DNA of 64,000 nt from Paenochrobactrum gallinarii (GCF_014205685.1 NZ_JACIIU010000005.1:97466-161465), one strand, 5' to 3'. Shown: positions 53,759 through 62,209, numbered from the stretch's first letter. Made by a program: numbers and translations. Notes: generated by a model not told the origin, from the letters alone.

Positions 53759-55566
53759 ACCGTCTCCTGTCGAAAGATCACGGGCACAACAGCACCGGAA
53801 CCGGAGGCAGAATGTGGCAGCGACATCGCCATTCGAACTGTGCCAGACTCCGAATCCTGCAACTGCACGTCGCCGCCCTGCAAGCGCGCAAGCGCTTTCG
53901 CCATATAAAGACCAACACCAATACCCGGGCAGCCTTCAGTATTGCTACCGCGATAATAGCGATCAAACAGTGAATCAGGCACGAACGCCCCTCTAGGTGA
54001 TACAATATTGATCACGATGCACGTGATGTGTGACCCGTCACAAGCGAAGCTGACCGTGATCGGGGTCGCCTTCGGTGAATATTTCACGGCATTAGACAGA
54101 AGGTTAGTCAGAATGTGTTCCGCATGCACGGGATCACAATAGGCAACTGGAGAAACACCGTCAGGCAGCGTCACCGAGATCCGTCGCCAGCTCATATCGT
54201 CTTCCTGACGCGCGCAAATGTCCGCAACAAGGCGATCAAGGTCGCAAGCCTGGCTGCGAACTTCGATCTGGCCTGCATCAAGCTGCGCGGCATCAAGGGT
54301 ACTTTCCACCAGTTGGACCAGACGCGCGATGGCACTGCGGGCCTGGCTGCCCCGCTCCGTTATCTCTGCCGGCGTGAGTTGTTCGCGCCGGCGGATCAGC
54401 CGCTGAAGCGCAGAATCGACAAGAGCAAGCGGGGTGCGGAACTGATGAGAAATCATGGTGCCAAAATTCCTATAAAGATCAGCTGTGGCACGCTCTCTGG
54501 TCAATGCCGCCTCAAGCTCCTGCGTGCGAGCCTGCACCAATTGCTCAAGATGGTCACGATGATCAGCAATTTCCCGTTGCGCCGCTCTGCGTTTGGTAAC
54601 GTCCGAGACCAGTAAGATTGTGCCGATGATGCGCTCGCCGTCACGTAGTGAGAAGCAGCGCAAATCGACATAAAGAGGGACTGTCTGGTATAGGGGAAAG
54701 AATGGCTGATCCAACAATGTAACTGCTTTGCCCTGAAGGGCGTCGTTAATTGCCTGCTCGACCCGGTCTACCGCGAAGAAGCCTGACAACTCTCCCAACG
54801 CACCACCCGTGGCTCTATCAGCACCAACACGGAACAGCCGTTCGGCAGCCTCGTTCCAAACCGTACAGCGTCGATCCATATCGACAGCGATAATGCCTTC
54901 ACCGCTGGAGCCGATCAGGAGTTCGGAAAATGCTTTTTCTTTGTTGAGCAGGCGAGTCCGTTGCCTTGCATCGCGGATCGCAAGCAGAAAATGAACGCAA
55001 AGCACCGAACCGGCCAATGATATGCCGACCATGGATATAATGATCTGCCACAACTGCTTGCGCGTGACATCAAGCGTCGCGCCAAGATCGTCCCATTCGG
55101 CCACCATTGCCTTGTTAGCAGCTTCGGCAAGCGTCGCATTGTAAGGAACCAGCAGAGCCCGTATGCGCGACATTGTCGACGCGCTGGGGCTTTTCAGCAA
55201 CGAGCCAAGCTCGTCTAGGTTTTCCCGCAACTCATCCAAAGGGGCCAACGCGCCAAGCGCTTCCATCCGCCGACGTTGCGGGCCATCATCAAGTAAGGCT
55301 AGCCGGCTGAGGAATATGTTCAGGCGCAACTCTGTTTGCGCGCGATCAGCCTCTCCGGCAGCGTTGTCCGCGATGGCTTCGCTCAGCTGCAGGCTTGAAA
55401 TATGCGCCTGCGAGATCACCCAAAGCATATTCTGGGTGGCCTCAATGCGCATGTTGCGCTCGATATCAGACAGGCGCATCAAAGAGAATGCGAGCAGAAC
55501 TACAAAGATAGCGATGGCTGAGACAGGCAGCGCGACGCCCAGCAATGCACGTGCTCGCCTGCTCAT
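53755..55566 (-). CDS. Membrane sensor histidine kinase with PAS domain
   Basis: 603 residues. Two membrane segments (ALPVSAIAIFVVLLAFSLM near residue 15, and SMVGISLAGSVLCVHFLLAI near 190) enclose a helical periplasmic sensor of about 150 residues. A PAS domain follows (GSSGEGIIAVDMDRRCTVWNEAAERLF), then a coiled stretch. HisKA has the H-box MISHQFRTPL, and HATPase has NLLSNAVKYSPKATPITV (N-box) and GIGVGLYMAKALARLQGG (G-boxes). The ATG at 55566 overlaps the upstream gene's TGA (ATGA). That upstream gene encodes a secreted protein, a likely sensory partner in the periplasm. Confidence 0.88.
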   Translation of the reverse strand: MSRRARALLGVALPVSAIAIFVVLLAFSLMRLSDIERNMRIEATQNMLWVISQAHISSLQLSEAIADNAAGEADRAQTELRLNIFLSRLALLDDGPQRRRMEALGALAPLDELRENLDELGSLLKSPSASTMSRIRALLVPYNATLAEAANKAMVAEWDDLGATLDVTRKQLWQIIISMVGISLAGSVLCVHFLLAIRDARQRTRLLNKEKAFSELLIGSSGEGIIAVDMDRRCTVWNEAAERLFRVGADRATGGALGELSGFFAVDRVEQAINDALQGKAVTLLDQPFFPLYQTVPLYVDLRCFSLRDGERIIGTILLVSDVTKRRAAQREIADHRDHLEQLVQARTQELEAALTRERATADLYRNFGTMISHQFRTPLALVDSALQRLIRRREQLTPAEITERGSQARSAIARLVQLVESTLDAAQLDAGQIEVRSQACDLDRLVADICARQEDDMSWRRISVTLPDGVSPVAYCDPVHAEHILTNLLSNAVKYSPKATPITVSFACDGSHITCIVINIVSPRGAFVPDSLFDRYYRGSNTEGCPGIGVGLYMAKALARLQGGDVQLQDSESGTVRMAMSLPHSASGSGAVVPVIFRQETV

Positions 55567-56066
55567 CGAATATCCAGCGATTTTAATTGCCAAACCCAAC
55601 GATAATCAAAGCGGATATCCTGCAGCTCGGCATGCTGGTCACGTGGGTAGACAATCCATAGCGGCCCCTTCTCGCTCGGCAGCAGCGGTTTTCCGTCCAT
55701 CTCATAGGCAACAAGAATGTCGAACTGGTCAAATTCCTCGACTGCGAATTCAATCGCGTAATCATTCAGGGCTCTCGCAGTCACGACTGTGCCGTGAGAG
55801 CCGACATGCGCCAAAATATCTCTCATTAAAACGCCGTCAAAGCGGTGCACACCATCTGTGACAGCGGTGGTTGTTTCGAGCCGCGCTTGAGGAAGTGTCC
55901 GCAGCTCCACGATGTCGAAATGTGCGACCCCTTCTGCATTGCCTTTCGAAATAGCGCCGCTCACCTCAAGTATGGAGGAAGGCAATATTGACTGTTCCTG
56001 ACCACTGACTTCAGGAGAAAAGTAAAACAACATGGCTGTCAAAATAGAAAAGAAAAATACTTGCAA
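55563..56066 (-). CDS. Secreted molybdopterin-oxidoreductase-fold protein lacking cysteine
   Basis: 167 residues starting at TTG (GGAGGG about 12 bases upstream), with a signal peptide ending near EVSGQ. The mature part (ILEVSGAISKGNAEGVAHFD, then RFDGVLMRDILAHVG, VTARALNDYAIEFAVEEFDQFD, GPLWIVYPRD and YRWVWQLKSLDI) matches the oxidoreductase molybdopterin-binding fold seen as short stand-alone periplasmic proteins in related bacteria. There is no cysteine at all, so the usual Mo-coordinating Cys of sulfite-oxidase enzymes is missing and catalysis is unlikely. It heads the operon with a histidine kinase and response regulator, suggesting it binds a ligand and informs the kinase; inference. 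Confidence 0.7.
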   Translation of the reverse strand: MQVFFFSILTAMLFYFSPEVSGQEQSILPSSILEVSGAISKGNAEGVAHFDIVELRTLPQARLETTTAVTDGVHRFDGVLMRDILAHVGSHGTVVTARALNDYAIEFAVEEFDQFDILVAYEMDGKPLLPSEKGPLWIVYPRDQHAELQDIRFDYRWVWQLKSLDIR

Positions 56067-56270
56067 AACTACGCGCTTCCCTCCAGGCTACCCCTAATTC
56101 TTTGTGCTCACTTATTTTATATATTTATCCACTTTGGCACATTTTTACTAATTATACTCAGTTTTTCCAACATGTCCCTATCCAAATGGATGGGGCATGC
56201 CTGCTTTGCTTCTGCTAAAGTTTCCTGAACGGATGTAAAAGGCAAGGTTATATAGAAGGCGGGATAAGGA

Positions 56271-57257
56271 ATGTGGGATTTCAGAGTCGGTGGCGCGCTA
56301 GCAATGATGGCGCGGACCATGCCGTTCATTGTGCTGCGGATAGCAGTCTACTTCGGTATTGCGGTTGGCTATGTTTTGCTGACGGGGACCGGCGCCGGTA
56401 TCGGCTATGGCGTGGGCGGCTTCGGCGATGAAGGGTTCCAGGCAAACACAACACTATGGGGCGGCGTTATGGGCTTTGGCCTGTTTGGCGCCATCATGTA
56501 CTGGGCGCGCGAATATATACTTTATATCGTCAAGGCGGGCCATATCGCGGTATTGGTGGAACTAATCGACGGCAAGCCAATGCCGGATGGCAAGTCACAG
56601 ATCAGCCATGCGACAACGGTGGTGAAGGAACGCTTTGCTCAGGCCAGTGTCCTGTTTGCTATCGACCAGCTGGTGAAGGGTGTGATCGGAGCAATCACCG
56701 GGCTGGTGCGCGGCATCCTGACCATCCTGCCCATACCGGGAGCGCAGCAGCTTTCGGGTATCCTGCACGCCTTCCTGCGGGTTGCTGTTGGTTTCATCGA
56801 CGAAATCATTCTCGCCTATGCAATCCGCACAGGCGCGACAAACCCTTGGGGATCGGCCAGAGAAGCGCTCGTGCTTTACGGCCAGAACTACCGTGTCATG
56901 CTCAAGAACGCCGCCTGGCTAGCAATCATTGTCTACCTTCTGAGCTTTCTGGTGTTTCTGGTGATGCTCGCGCCAGCAGCTCTAGTAGTCTACGTGATGC
57001 CTGGCGCGTGGGCAGCCGGTGGCTTCGTGTTCGCGCTTTTGTTTGCCTGGAGCGTTAAGGCGGCATTGCTGGAGCCGTTCGCCATTGCCTGCCTGATGCA
57101 GGTGTTTTTCAAAACCATCGAAGGTCAGCAACCCGACCCCCAATGGGACGCAAGGCTGGAGCAGATGTCGGGCAAATTCCGCAAGCTGAAGGCGCGCGCC
57201 ATGGGAGCGTCAGGTTCTGCCGGTCCGCGTAGCGACAGTGATGTGCAGCCTGCATGA
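56271..57257 (+). CDS. Polytopic membrane protein of unknown function
   Basis: 328 residues, no family recognised with certainty. About six to seven membrane segments: near residues 15-35 (FIVLRIAVYFGIAVGYVLL), 60-80, 120-150, 165-180, 215-240 and 245-265. The Gly-rich GTGAGIGYGVGGFGDEG lies between the first two. The C-terminal 50 residues are charged and cytoplasmic (DPQWDARLEQMSGKFRKLKA). A GGATAAGGA ribosome site precedes the ATG. Its stop overlaps the start of the secreted VWA protein gene (ATGA), so the two products are made together and probably interact at the inner membrane. First gene of the four-gene cluster. Confidence 0.78.
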   Translation: MWDFRVGGALAMMARTMPFIVLRIAVYFGIAVGYVLLTGTGAGIGYGVGGFGDEGFQANTTLWGGVMGFGLFGAIMYWAREYILYIVKAGHIAVLVELIDGKPMPDGKSQISHATTVVKERFAQASVLFAIDQLVKGVIGAITGLVRGILTILPIPGAQQLSGILHAFLRVAVGFIDEIILAYAIRTGATNPWGSAREALVLYGQNYRVMLKNAAWLAIIVYLLSFLVFLVMLAPAALVVYVMPGAWAAGGFVFALLFAWSVKAALLEPFAIACLMQVFFKTIEGQQPDPQWDARLEQMSGKFRKLKARAMGASGSAGPRSDSDVQPA

Positions 57258-59305
57258 AACAACTTACGGAACGAAACACCATGATGAAAGCTTTGAAAAC
57301 GGCACTGATCGCGGCTACCGCCATCATCCCCCCTCTGTCGGTCGCCGTAGCGGCAGAAGATGTGGTCATCGTTTATGACGCCTCCGGCTCGATGTGGGGC
57401 CAGATCGACGGCACCAGCAAGATAGAAATCGCACGCGACGTGATGGCCGATCTCGTGACCGGCTGGTCCGACGACATCAATCTAGGTCTGGTCGCCTATG
57501 GACATCGTTCAGAAGGCGACTGCCGCGACATCGAAACATTGATCAAACCGGGCGCGCTCGACAAGGCAAACTTCATCAGCACGGTGAACGGCATCCGCCC
57601 GAAAGGAAAGACGCCGATTTCCGCAGCCGTCCAGCACGCTGCAGAACTCTTATCTTATCGTGACAACCCCGCCACGGTCGTGCTCATTTCTGATGGTCTG
57701 GAAACCTGTCAGGCCGATCCTTGCGCGGTCGCCGAGCAGCTGGCACGGCAGGGCGTGAAGTTCACGACCCATGTCGTTGGTTTCGATCTTGAGGACAAGG
57801 CTCATGCCAGCCTCGCCTGCATTGCCGAAAACACCGGTGGCGTCTTCGTTCCGGCCCAAAATGCTGCTGAGCTGAAAGAAGCGCTGGCGCATGTGCAGTC
57901 GGTCATGGATTTGCAGCCAATGGTGGAGCAACAGCCCAACTCAACGCACGAACCCATGCAGGAAGCGGAAATTGATATCCAAGCTCCAGGACAGGTGACC
58001 ACCGGCTCAAGCTTCAAGGTGACATGGTCAGCTTCCATCCATCCGGAAGACTATGTCACTATCGTTCCTGCCGGAGCTGAAGAAGGCAAATACACCAACT
58101 ATCAGCGCGTGCGCAATGTCAACGAAAACAGTTTGATCGCGCCCGCCGAACCCGGCTTTTACGAGGTGCGTTATGTGCTGCGAGAAGGTGGGCGCACAAT
58201 GGCCTCCGCTCCTGTGGAAGTCATTGAGGCCGAAATGGCTATCACTGCCCCCGAAGAGGTGATCACCGGCGCAAGCTTCAAGGTGACGTGGTCAGCTTCC
58301 ATCCATCCGGAAGATTATGTCACCATCGTCCCTGCCGGAGCTGAAGAAGGAAAATACACCAATTATCAGCGCGTGCGCAATGTCACTGAAAACAGATTGA
58401 TCGCGCCCGCCGAGCCCGGCTTTTACGAGGTGCGTTATGTGTTGCGAGAAGGTGGGCGCACATTGGCTTCCGCTCCTGTGGAAGTCATTGAGGCCGAAAT
58501 GGGCATCAGCGCGCCCAGCGAGGTGACCACCGGTGCAAGCTTCAAGGTGACGTGGTCAGCTTCGATCCATCCGGAAGACTATGTCACCATCGTCCCAGCC
58601 GGAGCTGAAGAAGGAAAATACACCAACTATCAGCGGGTGCGCGATGTCACCGAAAACAAATTGACGGCACCTGCCGAGCCCGGCTTTTACGAGGTGCGTT
58701 ATGTATTGCGAGAAGGTGGACGCACAATGGCTTCCACCCCCGTGGAAGTGGTGGCCGCCGAAGTGACAGTCAGCGGTCCGGAAGTCGCCCGTGCGGGAAG
58801 CAAAATTAAAGTCACCTGGTCGACTTCAATCCACCCGGAAGACTATCTCACCATTGTCCCTGCCGGAACCGCTGAAGGCAAATATGCCGACTATATCCGG
58901 GTTCGGGACGCACGTGCAGCCGATATGAAAACTCCGGCCGAAACCGGACTTTACGAAATCCGCTATGTGCTGCGCGAAGGCGCTCGCACCCTTGCCAGCC
59001 ACCGGTTGGAAGTGGTGGCGGAAAACGCCCCGCTGGATGACGGAGCTGGGCTCAAGGTACCGGCGCAGGCAGGTATAGGCGAAACGATCACCGTGTCGTG
59101 GAGCTCGGAAGGCGGAAGCGCAGATCAGCGCATCGCTATTGCCCGCACCGATCAGGCCGATTTCAGCTGGATTGCGGCGCACAAGGTCGGAGAGGAAAAG
59201 TCGTTGGAACTGCAAATGCCGGCACAGGCCGGAACCTATGAAATCCGGTTTCTTAATGTCGGCGACCGCAAGGTTCTGGGTCGCGCGATCGTAGAGGTGA
59301 AATGA
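57254..59305 (+). CDS. Secreted VWA-domain protein with four tandem Ig-like repeats
   Basis: 683 residues. A signal peptide ends near VAVAAED. A VWA domain (about 36-215) has a full metal-ion-dependent adhesion site: DASGS (42-46), Thr120 in KGKTPIS and Asp147 in LISDG. Four Cys lie in the domain (residues 90, 152, 157, 189). Then come four near-identical 88-, 88-, 88- and 87-residue units (238-588), each with FKVTWSASIHPEDYVTIVPA and GFYEVRYVLREGGRT or variants, and a divergent fifth unit (about 600-683). VWA domains bind protein ligands through a metal ion, so this looks like a periplasmic or surface scaffold. It is coupled by 4-base overlaps to the membrane protein before and the SH3 protein after. 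An alternative start is the ATG at 57281. Confidence 0.88.
   Translation: MKQLTERNTMMKALKTALIAATAIIPPLSVAVAAEDVVIVYDASGSMWGQIDGTSKIEIARDVMADLVTGWSDDINLGLVAYGHRSEGDCRDIETLIKPGALDKANFISTVNGIRPKGKTPISAAVQHAAELLSYRDNPATVVLISDGLETCQADPCAVAEQLARQGVKFTTHVVGFDLEDKAHASLACIAENTGGVFVPAQNAAELKEALAHVQSVMDLQPMVEQQPNSTHEPMQEAEIDIQAPGQVTTGSSFKVTWSASIHPEDYVTIVPAGAEEGKYTNYQRVRNVNENSLIAPAEPGFYEVRYVLREGGRTMASAPVEVIEAEMAITAPEEVITGASFKVTWSASIHPEDYVTIVPAGAEEGKYTNYQRVRNVTENRLIAPAEPGFYEVRYVLREGGRTLASAPVEVIEAEMGISAPSEVTTGASFKVTWSASIHPEDYVTIVPAGAEEGKYTNYQRVRDVTENKLTAPAEPGFYEVRYVLREGGRTMASTPVEVVAAEVTVSGPEVARAGSKIKVTWSTSIHPEDYLTIVPAGTAEGKYADYIRVRDARAADMKTPAETGLYEIRYVLREGARTLASHRLEVVAENAPLDDGAGLKVPAQAGIGETITVSWSSEGGSADQRIAIARTDQADFSWIAAHKVGEEKSLELQMPAQAGTYEIRFLNVGDRKVLGRAIVEVK
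57965..59017 (+). repeat. Four tandem ~264-bp coding repeats
   Basis: Units start at 57965, 58229, 58493 and 58757 (264, 264, 264 and 261 bases). The first three are nearly identical at nucleotide level over most of their length; the fourth has diverged. Such in-frame repeats can expand or contract by recombination, changing protein length without frameshift. Confidence 0.9.
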
Positions 59306-60117
59306 CCATGACACACACATTTAAGGCCGCACTGCTTGTCATGACACTCGGTCTGGCCGCATCTCACGCCCATGCCGAAATCGATGGCCACGGACCGGAT
59401 GCCTGGCGCGTCACCAATGTGACTGTCGGGGACGTGCTCAATGCACGCATGGGACCGGGCACCAATTATCCGGTGATCGAGGCTTTCAGCGACTATGAGC
59501 GCGGACTACAGCAGATCACCTGCGTGCCATTTTACACCGCCGCACACTATACGAAGATGACGCAAGCGCAGATCAAGGCGCTGCCGCCACGTTGGTGCCT
59601 GATGCGCAACAAAGAAATGAGCAAGGCTGGCTGGGTAGCACAACGCTACATCACGCCCGATAATGAGCCGCTACTTGTCTCTCCGGCGCGAAAGTCTGTT
59701 GAGCACCCGACAGAGCCATACTTACCCGAACCAGACATCGATCCGGTTGCTCAGGCGCAGGATCTGGTTCGTGAGATTTATGAACGCCAGTTCCAGTCCG
59801 AAAACAGCAATTTACCGAGCGCGTTCGATCCGAAGGTGTCCAAAAACTACTTTACTGACGAGATTGTGACTTGGCTGGCCTCAGGCAAAGTTGGTGCACA
59901 TCCTCTATACGGCGCTCAGGACTTTGATGTCGTCTTAGAAGATCCGACGCCTGATCCTCACCAGCCGATGCTGCGTGGTATGATCACCATAAACGTCGAT
60001 TTCACCAATTTCGGCAAGAAGCAGCGCGCGGTTTTCTACCTGCGCGCCGACACCACCAAAGCCGGCGCTCCGTTGCGGATTTTCCGCGTCGAGCACGATG
60101 GCTGGTCATATCCATAA
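59302..60117 (+). CDS. Secreted SH3-type domain protein
   Basis: 271 residues. Signal peptide ending ASHAHAE. The N-terminal domain WRVTNVTVGDVLNARMGPGTNYPVI is a bacterial SH3 (SH3b) unit, with GWVAQRYI closing it; such domains often bind peptidoglycan or peptides. The C-terminal ~130 residues (AQDLVREIYERQFQSENSN and TLAVDF-like beta strands) resemble a DUF3828/NTF2-like region but were not identified firmly. Two Cys in the SH3 part (TCVPFY and RWCLM) could form a disulfide. Its ATG overlaps the VWA stop (ATGA). Confidence 0.78.
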   Translation: MTMTHTFKAALLVMTLGLAASHAHAEIDGHGPDAWRVTNVTVGDVLNARMGPGTNYPVIEAFSDYERGLQQITCVPFYTAAHYTKMTQAQIKALPPRWCLMRNKEMSKAGWVAQRYITPDNEPLLVSPARKSVEHPTEPYLPEPDIDPVAQAQDLVREIYERQFQSENSNLPSAFDPKVSKNYFTDEIVTWLASGKVGAHPLYGAQDFDVVLEDPTPDPHQPMLRGMITINVDFTNFGKKQRAVFYLRADTTKAGAPLRIFRVEHDGWSYP

Positions 60118-60132
60118 GCACCGGAGAGCGAA

Positions 60133-60627
60133 ATGTTCACGCAAAACCCCAAAATGCAGAAGCGCCGTACGCGCATCGCTCTCCTGATCGCTTCGTGCGG
60201 CAGCCTTATGCTTGCAGGGTGCAGTGCAGAGGCGGAAGCACCGCCAGCAGAGAGCGTTCCCGCGGCTGGATCAGGTATTCTGGAAACCTCCGCTGGTCGC
60301 TACGAGTTCACGCCGACAACATGCGCCTTTTATGAGCAGGATGGAGCCTACGATATTGAGCTCCGGGGTCCCGGAACGACGCCAGACGGCGAAAAGCTCT
60401 TCTTCGAACTGTCGTCAACGGCGAATGCACTGACCATTGGCCTCGGCGTCGATCGACCCTACGCCAGCCCTGAGCGACAGCTCAAGGCCGGACGCATTTA
60501 TTCACAAGAGTTTGACATCGTCGTCGCCGATGAAAAGCTGACGATCAACGATCTGGTTCTGGTCAACGAGGATGGCGCACCCGTCGGAGATGGCGCCACT
60601 CTCAGTATCAATTGCAGCACACAGTAA
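60133..60627 (+). CDS. Predicted lipoprotein of unknown function
   Basis: 164 residues. A basic N-terminus (MQKRRTR), hydrophobic core and lipobox LAGC (Cys30) indicate a lipoprotein, followed by an acidic Ala/Pro-rich linker. The remaining ~120 residues look like a small beta domain with two Cys (TCAFYEQDG and the terminal NCSTQ), suggesting a disulfide. No family recognised. It starts 15 bases after the SH3 gene and is the last gene of the cluster. High GC use ends right at its stop. Confidence 0.75.
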   Translation: MFTQNPKMQKRRTRIALLIASCGSLMLAGCSAEAEAPPAESVPAAGSGILETSAGRYEFTPTTCAFYEQDGAYDIELRGPGTTPDGEKLFFELSSTANALTIGLGVDRPYASPERQLKAGRIYSQEFDIVVADEKLTINDLVLVNEDGAPVGDGATLSINCSTQ

Positions 60628-60653
60628 TAATGTATTTAACTTCCACAAAAAGC

Positions 60654-60868
60654 TACAGAAATGCCCTGCCGAATGGTGGCAGCCATACGGCAATTGTACC
60701 TCTTTATCAGAAGGTTATTTTGTTGCCATTAGTGACACATGCAGTGATACGAATAATGCCAATACGGCTCTCGTGCACGCAAAAGGCATCAATGTAGCCG
60801 ATGCATCTTGTGAATTTGAAGCGGTAAGAAAGCTTGCTGAAAATGAATATTTTTGCGCTGGCACATGA
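60654..60868 (+). pseudogene. 3' fragment of an unidentified cysteine-containing protein
   Basis: An open stretch reads KCPAEWWQPYGNCTSLSEGY, then SDTCSDTNNANTALVHAKGI, then CEFEAVRKLAENEYFCAGT before a stop. It has five Cys and a protein-like composition, but the only ATG in frame (60572) lies inside the lipoprotein gene without a ribosome site. It is probably the tail of a gene cut when the neighbouring block was inserted, or chance. Family not recognised. Confidence 0.35.
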
Positions 60869-61045
60869 GCACACCCGAAACACCGTGCGGGTTAGCTGAA
60901 TCAAGGAAACATCACGATCCTTGTGCCAAAAAAGTTTCGCTTCAACAACGGCTTAATAAAGGGCGAATTTGACTAATGTGCACCAGATAGCCTGCCGGAA
61001 ATTTTACACTAACCGCTAATATGCGTTTTCCTGCTAAACACGCAA

Positions 61046-61065
61046 GGCTCTCCCATAGGAGAGCC
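61046..61065. terminator. Short perfect hairpin downstream of small secreted protein gene
   Basis: GGCTCTCC-CATA-GGAGAGCC, an 8-bp stem with a 4-base loop, 30 bases after the minus-strand gene at 61095. The following TTGCGTGTTT is not a strong T-run, so termination is likely but not certain. Confidence 0.5.
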
Positions 61066-61094
61066 ACAAGCACGAAATTTTATATGCGCAGAAT

Positions 61095-61439
61095 TTAGTT
61101 CTGCATTTTTTTCATCTGTTCGCACATGGTCTGCTTCTGACTTGCACTGCCTGCAGCAATTTTAGCCTTGGTATCTTCATAACCTTTGGCGAAAATTGTG
61201 TCGAACTCTGCTGATGAAAGTCCGCCAGCGGAAGATGCAGATTGCTGACCTGCCTTCATTGCTTTCAGCTGATCAGCAGAGTAACTACCACATTCTTCAG
61301 CCATGGCATGCATCGCGCCGCCAAACTCGGCGATTTTTGCCATATTTTCTTTTTCCTGCGCCATAACAGCACTTGGCGCAAGCAAAGTCGCGCATAAGGC
61401 GGCCGCAAATAGCGTTTTCGTTAGGCTTGAACAAAACAT
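61095..61439 (-). CDS. Small secreted protein of unknown function
   Basis: 114 residues from the ATG at 61439, which has GGGAGA 7 bases upstream. Signal peptide ending PSAVMAQE. The mature part is helical and Ala/Met/Lys-rich (FGGAMHAMAEECGSYSADQL, SAEFDTIFAKGYEDTKAKIA, MCEQMKKMQN), with two Cys likely forming one disulfide. No family recognised; the layout resembles small periplasmic helical proteins. Monocistronic. Confidence 0.7.
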   Translation of the reverse strand: MFCSSLTKTLFAAALCATLLAPSAVMAQEKENMAKIAEFGGAMHAMAEECGSYSADQLKAMKAGQQSASSAGGLSSAEFDTIFAKGYEDTKAKIAAGSASQKQTMCEQMKKMQN

Positions 61440-61538
61440 TACATTTCTCCCACAATAAATAGCCAAGTAAAAGCTGATGGTCTGCGTAAAGCACCCGGCA
61501 AAAGCTTTCAATAATAAAATTATACTGTCGTGAAAGTA

Positions 61539-62093
61539 TTATTGTCCTTTAGCAACGCAGTGCTGCCATTCAAATTTTCCTGTATCGTAGCACCAACCGG
61601 CTTGCTCCATTGCATCCTCAAGCGCGAATAGCGGAGCAATCTTGGTTTGCGCATCACGCTGACAAGTGAAGGACGCGATATCCTCGTCACCTTTGGAGAT
61701 GTGAACGCCTGCTTCCAGCTCGGCCTCCTCATCAAGCCGGTCGAAGCTCTGCCACACCTGATATTTGTAACCTTCATTATTAAAAGTAACGGTTGAGTTA
61801 ATAGCTCTGCCGACACCTTTCCAAGGTGAGACGGTTTTGGCAGAAAAAACCTCACTCAGCACAAGCCCCTCTTTGCCCTTTTCAGTAAATTGATAGGTAA
61901 ATTTCGGTTCCGCATCACCACTTGCCGGTTCGATGCAAATCTGGAGGTGCTTATTCCTGGCGACATTGCAGGAAATGAATGTTTCACCCAAGCAATCAGG
62001 CGCAGCGAATGCAGACGTCGTATCAACTATTGCTACCCCACCGCTCAGAGTCAGCAGTGTTAAAAAGGAAGTAACAAGACATTTATTTTTCAT
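61539..62093 (-). CDS. Secreted protein of unknown function with conserved cysteines
   Basis: 184 residues from the ATG at 62093; an in-frame TTG at 62108 is possible and no strong ribosome site is seen for either. Signal peptide ending SAFAAPDC. The mature part is predicted beta-rich (HLQICIEPASG, KFTYQFTEKGKEGLVLSEVF, YKYQVWQSFDRL, IASFTCQRD), ending with GWCYDTGKFEWQHC; six mature Cys suggest three disulfides. No family recognised. It lies upstream of another small secreted protein gene on the same strand with a 99-base gap. Confidence 0.65.
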   Translation of the reverse strand: MKNKCLVTSFLTLLTLSGGVAIVDTTSAFAAPDCLGETFISCNVARNKHLQICIEPASGDAEPKFTYQFTEKGKEGLVLSEVFSAKTVSPWKGVGRAINSTVTFNNEGYKYQVWQSFDRLDEEAELEAGVHISKGDEDIASFTCQRDAQTKIAPLFALEDAMEQAGWCYDTGKFEWQHCVAKGQ

Positions 62094-62209
62094 GAAGATA
62101 AACCACAAAATAAAGAAACTTATATACTTGAGTCAACGTGCATTAAGATTGACACATAGGGCGTATACATTAAGTATTTGGATTTTAAAATGACGAATCA
62201 AGGGTACTT

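Larger units (their letters stand above)
60628..61094. other. Gene remnant and hairpin region
   Basis: 467 bases with no intact, confidently real gene. The first half is a coding-like fragment listed separately; the second half holds a short perfect hairpin. GC falls sharply compared with the lipoprotein gene, marking the edge of the higher-GC block. Confidence 0.5.

Noticed and set aside
56117..56329. 70-codon minus-strand open frame across the VWA cluster promoter
   Set aside because: It overlaps the start of the membrane protein gene, lacks a ribosome site and shows no conserved features.
57965..59017. CRISPR-like direct repeats
   Set aside because: The repeats are 264 bases, contiguous and in frame within a protein gene, not short repeats with unique spacers.
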